In this document: positions 14,548 through 19,340 of the stretch, piece by piece
How positions within the stretch are numbered: the first letter of the stretch is position 1
How the letters are laid out: each line of letters opens with the position of its first letter
Assembly: GCA_044359405.1 (NCBI GenBank)
Contig: JBIKMC010000031.1
Span: 1-19,340 of the forward strand
Source of the DNA: SYIM01 sp044359405
Lineage (GTDB): Bacteria; Pseudomonadota; Gammaproteobacteria; Burkholderiales; Burkholderiaceae_E
Length of the DNA: 19,340 nucleotides
Direction of reading: 5' to 3'
The notes under the pieces: model-generated
The model's input: only the letters and a program-made list of their open reading frames with translations
Databases searched by the model: none
What the model was told of the DNA's origin: nothing
Program-made: the position numbers and the translations under genes

Positions 14548-15383
14548 AGCGCAATCCCATCCGTACCACGGTACTGATGACGCTGGCCACCTTTCTGCTG
14601 GCGGTCTGGGTTGTACCGGTCTTCTGGGCAGTTATCACTTCCTTCAAGAACGAAAAAGAGGTGTTGGCTTTTCCGCCCTCAATCTTTTTTGAGCCGGTAC
14701 TGAGCAATTTCGTCGCGGTGCTGACCGGCCCGACCAATATCGTACCCAACCTGGTCAGCAGCATCATCGTCTCAGTGCTCACCACGGTGCTGACCATTGT
14801 CATCGCCGTGCCCGCTGCCTATGCATTCGCCCGTCTGCGCATGCCCGGCCGTCGCCCGCTCAGCTTTTATGTGCTGGCCACTCAACTGGTGCCACCCATC
14901 GGCCTGATCATCCCGTATTTTCTGATCATCAACCGCGTAGGCTGGATGGACAGCTATCAGGCGCTGGTCATCATTTACCTTACCTTCTCGCTGCCCTTTG
15001 CGGTGTGGCTTCTCATCTCGTATTTCGAAGACATTCCGCGTGAGATGGAAGAGGCCGCACTCATCGATCGCGCCAGCCACTGGCAGGCCTTCTGGTATGT
15101 GGTGCTGCCGCAGGCTCGCGGGGCCATCGCCGTCACCGTCATCTTCGTTTTTCTAAACGCCTGGAATGAATTTCTGTTTGCCGTGGTGCTGGGCGGCGCG
15201 CAGGTTCGCCCGGTCACCGTGGCCATGTACAACTACATCAGCACTGAACAAACGCAGTGGGCGCAGCTTGCAGCGGCAGCCCTGATCGCCATGCTGCCCG
15301 TCATTGTGCTGGGCATTGCTGCGCAGAAACACATCGTCGCAGGCCTGTCGGCCGGTGCAGTCAAGGGAACGGGACGCAGATGA
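14544..15383 (+). CDS. ABC sugar-type permease, MalG-like
   Basis: 279-residue inner-membrane protein with about six membrane segments: 9-33, 70-95, 107-130, 136-160, 193-218 and 240-262. EAA loop at about 170-189 (EAALIDRASHWQ, then VVLPQ), followed by LNAWNEFLFAVVLGG, typical of MalG/UgpE-type permeases. The start ATG overlaps the previous stop, and the stop overlaps the ATPase start, both as ATGA, so the three importer components are translationally coupled. Confidence 0.94.
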   Translation: MKRNPIRTTVLMTLATFLLAVWVVPVFWAVITSFKNEKEVLAFPPSIFFEPVLSNFVAVLTGPTNIVPNLVSSIIVSVLTTVLTIVIAVPAAYAFARLRMPGRRPLSFYVLATQLVPPIGLIIPYFLIINRVGWMDSYQALVIIYLTFSLPFAVWLLISYFEDIPREMEEAALIDRASHWQAFWYVVLPQARGAIAVTVIFVFLNAWNEFLFAVVLGGAQVRPVTVAMYNYISTEQTQWAQLAAAALIAMLPVIVLGIAAQKHIVAGLSAGAVKGTGRR

Positions 15384-16438
15384 CCAAACGTGGAGCAGTC
15401 AGACTCACGGGGGTGGGTAAATCCTTTGGCGAAACCCGCGTGCTGCGCGATGTTGATCTGACCATCGCACCGGGCGAATTCTTTTCGCTGCTGGGCCCCT
15501 CCGGATCGGGCAAAACCACCACACTGCGCATCATCGCGGGTCTCGAAACCGCGACAGAGGGCGAAGTATGGCTGGACGGCGTCGACGCCACGCTGGCACC
15601 GCCGGGCGATCGCGATATCGCCATGGTGTTTCAAAGCTATGCGCTCTATCCGCACATGACGGTGTTCGACAACATCGCCTTTCCCTTGAAGATGATTCGT
15701 ACACCTTCGCAAGAGATCCAGACGGCCGTCCGCGAGGCCGCTGTCCGGGTGCGGATTGATCACCTGCTCGACCGTCGACCGGGACAGCTCTCCGGCGGAC
15801 AACAACAGCGCTGCGCTTTAGCCCGGGCTATCGTACGCAAGCCAGCGTTGTTTCTTCTGGACGAGCCCTTGTCCAATCTTGATGCAAAGCTGCGTGTGGA
15901 AACCCGCGCTGAGCTCAAGCGTCTGCAGCGCTCGTTGGACGTCACCGCGGTCTACGTGACGCACGACCAGGAAGAGGCCATGTCCCTGTCTGACCGAATG
16001 GCGGTGTTCATGGACGGCCGCATCGTGCAGATCGGCGCGCCTGAAACCGTTTTTGAACGTCCGGCCACGGCCGCAGTTGCCGCCTTTCTGGGCAACCCCG
16101 CCATGAACCTCATGCCAGCCCGCATCAGCCCACACGCCATCACCATTGGTCAGACCACAGTGCCAGTACAGGGGCTGGATCGAGGAGAGCGTGAAGTGCG
16201 CCTGGGCATACGCCCATCGGATGTGCAACTTGACCCCCAGGGTACGCCGGCCACCGTCACGCTGTGCGAATTGCTGGGCGAAGACGTCATCATCGATCTC
16301 GATCTGGGTGGCCAAACCCTTCGCACCAAAACGGCGGCCCGTCATCGTGTGGCCGAGGGCGCACGAATCGGCATCCGCATTGATGCGGAGCGACTGCATC
16401 TGTTTGATAGCGCCAGTGGCACCCGGCTTCCCGACTGA
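15380..16438 (+). CDS. ABC importer ATPase, MalK/UgpC type
   Basis: 352-residue cytoplasmic nucleotide-binding subunit. Walker A GPSGSGKTT (39-47), Q-loop FQ (84-85), signature LSGGQQQR (137-144), Walker B LFLLDEP (157-163), switch His 195 in VTHD. The C-terminal third is a TOBE/regulatory domain (LGIRPSDV is visible) as in ATPases of sugar and polyol importers. The frame is open from 15257, but the ATG at 15380 overlapping the permease stop starts exactly at the domain. Drives uptake of the ligand bound by the 12236 product. Confidence 0.95.
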   Translation: MTKRGAVRLTGVGKSFGETRVLRDVDLTIAPGEFFSLLGPSGSGKTTTLRIIAGLETATEGEVWLDGVDATLAPPGDRDIAMVFQSYALYPHMTVFDNIAFPLKMIRTPSQEIQTAVREAAVRVRIDHLLDRRPGQLSGGQQQRCALARAIVRKPALFLLDEPLSNLDAKLRVETRAELKRLQRSLDVTAVYVTHDQEEAMSLSDRMAVFMDGRIVQIGAPETVFERPATAAVAAFLGNPAMNLMPARISPHAITIGQTTVPVQGLDRGEREVRLGIRPSDVQLDPQGTPATVTLCELLGEDVIIDLDLGGQTLRTKTAARHRVAEGARIGIRIDAERLHLFDSASGTRLPD

Positions 16439-16476
16439 AGACGAGCGACTGCTCCACGAGACACGCGCGACCGCGC

Positions 16477-16482
16477 AAGGAA
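16477..16482 (+). promoter_or_regulatory. Ribosome binding site fixing the ALDH start
   Basis: AAGGAA, eight bases before ATG 16491. The frame is open back to 16146 inside the ATPase gene, but this site and the position of the conserved ALDH N-terminus select ATG 16491. Confidence 0.75.
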
Positions 16483-16490
16483 CTGCAAGC

Positions 16491-17915
16491 ATGCAAACGC
16501 ACTGGATCGATAACAAAGCCGTCGCCAGCCATGGCAGTGACTCAATCACCGTCGTCAATCCGGCCAATGAGCAGGCCTTGGATACCATTCCCCGCGGGCA
16601 TCGCGACGACGCTGAGCGGGCCATTACGTCGGCAACTGCGGCGCAGCCCGGCTGGGCTGCCCTGTCCCCCACCGACCGCAAAAACGCCCTCAAAAAAGTT
16701 GGGCTGGCGATGCAGGCGCATCTTGATGATCTGGCCCGCCTGCTCACTCAGGAAAATGGCAAGACCCTGGCTCAGTCCAAGGGCGAAATCAGCGGGGCCA
16801 TCGACCTGCTCAATTCATTTGCCGAATTGGGTGTACACCTGCGCAGTGGGTATGAGGGCGCACCGGCGGGCGAGCTGGTCTTTCAACACCGCCAGCCCCG
16901 AGGTGTAGCGGCCTGTATCGTGCCCTGGAACTACCCGATCATGACCGGTATCGGTAATGTCATCCCGAACCTGGTGGTGGGTAACACCGTGGTCTGGAAA
17001 CCGTCCGAGAAAACGCCGCTCTCATCGCGCATGCTGGTAGAGCGCTGCTTTGCCTCGCTACCGCCCGGGGTGGTCAATCTGCTGATGGGCGATGGCCCCA
17101 ACGCCGGCGAGCCCCTGGTTGTACATCCATCGATCAATGTGGTGGCCTTCATCGGCAGCGAAAGAACGGGGCGTCGCATTGGCGAAACCTGCGGACGCAT
17201 GCTCAAGAAATGCGTGCTCGAGCTGGGCGGTAAAGACCCACTCATCGTCGACGAGACCGTCAACATCAAGGCTGCGGCCCGCCTCGCCGCTGAGGCCACG
17301 TATACCAACGCCGGCCAGATCTGTACCTCAACCGAGCGGCTGTATGTGCATCGCAGCGTGATGGACGCCTTTGTCCAGGCGCTGGTTGAAGAGTCCCGAG
17401 CACTGAGGCTGGGTGATGGCCTGGAGGCCTCGACCCAGATGGGCCCGCTGGTCGACCACCTTCAGTTGGGCAAAGTTGAAGAGCAGGTGCAGCAGGCCAT
17501 CCGCGCGGGCGCCCAGGTGCACTGCGGCGGGGACCGGCTTGAGCGCGCCGGCTTTTTCTTCCCGCCCACCGTCATGACTGGCATCCGCCGCGACATGCTG
17601 CTGATGGAAGAAGAAACCTTTGGCCCTATCGCACCGGTCATGCCCTTCGACGACTTCGACGAAGCCATCGCGCTGGCCAATGACTGTACCTATGGGCTGG
17701 CTGCGATTGTCTGCACCACCTCGGCCCCGCGCGCCATCAAGGCGCTGCAATCCATTCAGGCGGGCATGATCAAGATCAACACCATGAGGGGCCGTGCACC
17801 CGGCTCCACCTCAGAGCCATTCAAGGCCAGTGGCATCGGGCACGGCTACGGCGTCGAGATGCTTTATGAACTCAGCATCCAGAAGTCAGTGCACTGGCGG
17901 GGAGAGCCGCGTTGA
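16491..17915 (+). CDS. NAD(P)-dependent aldehyde dehydrogenase
   Basis: 474 residues, full length for the ALDH superfamily. Catalytic and cofactor residues are all present: N147 in PWNYP, K170 in WKPSEKTP, general base E244 in VLELGGK, nucleophile C278 in NAGQICTS, and EETFGP (374-379). It oxidises an aldehyde to the acid in the cytoplasm. Because it sits between the importer and two alcohol-oxidising enzymes, it most likely takes the aldehyde made from the imported compound. Overall look is of the succinate-semialdehyde/lactaldehyde/glycolaldehyde-type group, but the exact substrate is open. The stop overlaps the TTG start of the next gene. Confidence 0.94.
   Translation: MQTHWIDNKAVASHGSDSITVVNPANEQALDTIPRGHRDDAERAITSATAAQPGWAALSPTDRKNALKKVGLAMQAHLDDLARLLTQENGKTLAQSKGEISGAIDLLNSFAELGVHLRSGYEGAPAGELVFQHRQPRGVAACIVPWNYPIMTGIGNVIPNLVVGNTVVWKPSEKTPLSSRMLVERCFASLPPGVVNLLMGDGPNAGEPLVVHPSINVVAFIGSERTGRRIGETCGRMLKKCVLELGGKDPLIVDETVNIKAAARLAAEATYTNAGQICTSTERLYVHRSVMDAFVQALVEESRALRLGDGLEASTQMGPLVDHLQLGKVEEQVQQAIRAGAQVHCGGDRLERAGFFFPPTVMTGIRRDMLLMEEETFGPIAPVMPFDDFDEAIALANDCTYGLAAIVCTTSAPRAIKALQSIQAGMIKINTMRGRAPGSTSEPFKASGIGHGYGVEMLYELSIQKSVHWRGEPR
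17899..17904 (+). promoter_or_regulatory. Ribosome binding site supporting a TTG start
   Basis: GGGGAG, seven bases before TTG 17912. It supports the uncommon start codon, since no ATG or GTG lies in frame before the first beta strand of the SDR. Confidence 0.75.
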
Positions 17916-18757
17916 CATCCCGTCCGCCTGCATCGGGTACGTCGACGCCATCGACGGTTCAGGCACTGTCCGACACAGCGACTGTATCGGCCCTGTCTAA
18001 CAAGGCCGCGGTCGGCGACCTTTCCGAGTCAAATCAGGCCGGGCATTCACTCGCCGGACGAACCGCGGTGGTCACCGGCGCCACGCGTGGCATCGGGCAA
18101 GCGATTGCGCTGCGCTTGTGCGCCATGGGTGCCCGAGTCATCGCCACCGGCCGACAGCCGCAGGGGGCGGCCCCCGCAGGTTGCGAGTATCGTGCGGTCG
18201 ACTTCGAAGACTCACCAGCGACCGATTCGTTCGCACAAACCCTTGCTGAACTGGCACCCGACATTCTCGTCAACAACGCGGGGGTCAACCGTCTCGGACC
18301 CGCGGCTGAGCTGTCACAGGCCGACTATGAACGCCTTTACCGCATCAATGTGCTCGCGCCGATTGCCCTGAGCCGAGCCGTCGTGCCAGCCATGCGACAG
18401 CGGCGCTGGGGGCGCATCATTCAGATCACGTCCATCTGGAGCCTGCGCTCGATCAGTGGCCGTGCCGCCTATTCGGCCAGCAAGTTCGGACTGGACGGCT
18501 TCAGCGCTGCCCTGGCAGCCGAGGTGGCCGCGGACGGCATACTGGTCAACTGCGTGTCGCCCGGATTCGTTGATACCGAACTGCTCAGGCGCGTGAATAC
18601 ACCCGAGCAGATCGCCGCTCTGGTGGCCCAGGTACCGATGCGCCGGCTGGCGCAAGCCCATGAGATCGCGGCCTTTGTGGCCTGGCTTGCCAGCCCCGAC
18701 AACAGTTACATCAGCGGGCAGAATCTGCCCATCGACGGTGGATACACGCGCACATGA
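17912..18757 (+). CDS. Classical short-chain dehydrogenase/reductase with N-terminal extension, TTG start
   Basis: 281 residues. Classical SDR motifs are intact: TGATRGIG (55-62), NNAG (121-124), S174, and YSASK with Y187 and K191; VSPGFVDTE and GQNLPIDGGYT close the fold. Typical role: NAD(P)-dependent alcohol/ketone interconversion; the FabG-like look gives no specific substrate. The first about 46 residues are a Ser/Thr/Ala-rich, apparently disordered extension not needed for the fold. The TTG start overlaps the ALDH stop (TTGA) and has a good ribosome binding site. Its stop overlaps the GMC start as ATGA. Together with ALDH and GMC it makes up the oxidising arm of the operon. Confidence 0.92.
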   Translation: MTSRPPASGTSTPSTVQALSDTATVSALSNKAAVGDLSESNQAGHSLAGRTAVVTGATRGIGQAIALRLCAMGARVIATGRQPQGAAPAGCEYRAVDFEDSPATDSFAQTLAELAPDILVNNAGVNRLGPAAELSQADYERLYRINVLAPIALSRAVVPAMRQRRWGRIIQITSIWSLRSISGRAAYSASKFGLDGFSAALAAEVAADGILVNCVSPGFVDTELLRRVNTPEQIAALVAQVPMRRLAQAHEIAAFVAWLASPDNSYISGQNLPIDGGYTRT

Positions 18758-19340
18758 ATGCACGCTACGACTATGTGATCATCGGTGCCGGCTCAGCCGG
18801 TTGCGTGCTGGCCAACCGACTTACCGAAGACGGTAAACACCGGGTACTTTTACTCGAGGCTGGCCCGCCCGACCGCTATCCCTGGATTCACGTGCCTATT
18901 GGGTACGGCAAAACCATGCATCACCCAGAACTCAACTGGGGCTTCTGGACCGAGCCTGATCCCCACATGGGCGGACGCAAAGTCTACTGGCCCCGGGGCC
19001 GCGTGCTGGGGGGCTCAAGCTCCATCAACGGGCTCATCCAGATCCGGGGGCAGGCAGAGGATTTTGACGAATGGGAGTCCTTGGGCGCCACGGGCTGGAA
19101 TGCGCGTGAAACCCTGCGTTACTTCATCAAGTCTGAATCCAACTCGCGTGGCGCCAATGCTTACCATGGTGCAAACGGTCCCCTGGCGGTATCCGACGTG
19201 GCCGGCCGGGGTGAATTACCAGACGCCTTCGTGCGCGCGGCCGGTGAAATCGGCATTCCTCCGACCGATGACTTCAATGGCGCTTCGCAGGAAGGCGCTG
19301 GTTATCTGCAATTGACCACGCGCAATGGACGACGCTGCTC
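18754..19340 (+). CDS. GMC-family FAD-dependent alcohol oxidoreductase, 5' part only
   Basis: 195 codons from ATG 18754 are open to the right edge; family members are about 530-560 residues, so roughly a third is seen. Visible: FAD-binding YDYVIIGAGSAGCVLANRL (5-23), LLLEAGP (32-38), and the second GMC signature PRGRVLGGSSSINGL (80-94) followed by IRGQAEDFDEW (97-107). The catalytic C-terminal His region is outside the window. GMC enzymes such as choline, alcohol and polyethylene-glycol dehydrogenases oxidise primary alcohols to aldehydes, which fits the ALDH upstream. The ATGA overlap with the SDR gene shows it belongs to the same operon. Confidence 0.94.
   Translation, partial: MNARYDYVIIGAGSAGCVLANRLTEDGKHRVLLLEAGPPDRYPWIHVPIGYGKTMHHPELNWGFWTEPDPHMGGRKVYWPRGRVLGGSSSINGLIQIRGQAEDFDEWESLGATGWNARETLRYFIKSESNSRGANAYHGANGPLAVSDVAGRGELPDAFVRAAGEIGIPPTDDFNGASQEGAGYLQLTTRNGRRC

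Noticed and set aside
16146..16490. 115-codon upstream extension of the ALDH frame
   Set aside because: Lies almost wholly inside the ATPase gene; ATG 16491 has its own ribosome binding site and the normal ALDH N-terminus.
15818..16747. 309-residue minus-strand open frame
   Set aside because: Opposite the ATPase and ALDH genes, both with full motif sets.
1..19340. Mobile element, phage, CRISPR, tRNA or rRNA content
   Set aside because: No transposase or integrase motif, terminal repeats, regular spacer array or tRNA-like fold was seen; gene style is even throughout, so no sign of a recent insertion.

Overview
The window reads as a piece of a high-GC betaproteobacterial chromosome. I infer Burkholderiales, most likely an Alcaligenaceae-type soil or water organism. 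The basis is the Bug/TctC-type periplasmic receptor standing alone without membrane partners, dense co-directional catabolic operons, and each operon bordered by its own one-component regulator (GntR/FCD, IclR, LysR). It is catabolic accessory DNA. I see no tRNA, rRNA, CRISPR array, insertion sequence, integrase or phage gene.

Layout. (1) Positions 1-1568, minus strand: the first 522 codons of a HyuA-type hydantoinase/oxoprolinase, running off the left edge. It is divergent from a GntR/FCD regulator (1808-2713); the 239-bp gap holds two copies of a GTATACTT box in opposite orientations and a good sigma70-like promoter for hyuA. (2) An IclR regulator on the minus strand (to 2720) meets the GntR gene tail to tail with 6 bp between them. 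(3) Divergent from iclR is a tight plus-strand operon, 3664-10922: Bug receptor, amidohydrolase-2 family protein, 2,4-dienoyl-CoA-reductase-like SDR, single-chain NDP-forming acyl-CoA synthetase, and two acyl-CoA dehydrogenase-family proteins of which the second is degenerate. Gaps are a few bases or overlaps, except 31 bp before the synthetase. (4) A LysR regulator (10988-11896, minus) is convergent with that operon and divergent from the next. (5) A second plus-strand operon runs from 12236 to the right edge: a family-1 ABC importer (Tat-type binding protein, two permeases, MalK-like ATPase), an aldehyde dehydrogenase, an SDR with a TTG start, and the first 195 codons of a GMC-family flavin alcohol oxidoreductase. 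Most junctions are 4-base stop/start overlaps.

Working model (inference). Operon 3 takes up an organic acid, may open or decarboxylate it, loads it on CoA using an ADP- or GDP-forming synthetase, and starts a beta-oxidation-like dehydrogenation with what looks like an alpha2-beta2 acyl-CoA dehydrogenase. Operon 5 imports a hydroxylated compound (polyol, sugar alcohol or similar) and oxidises alcohol to aldehyde to acid with the GMC enzyme, SDR and ALDH. The substrate of neither operon can be read from the sequence.

Largest stretch without a gene: 11897-12235 (339 bp), the LysR/ABC divergent promoter region. The most notable points are the acyl-CoA dehydrogenase pair with a degenerate partner, an amidohydrolase that seems to lack its central histidine ligands, the paired GTATACTT boxes, and the overlapping dyads in front of the Bug operon. 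No clearly new kind of system is visible; the first operon is the best candidate for an undescribed degradation pathway.
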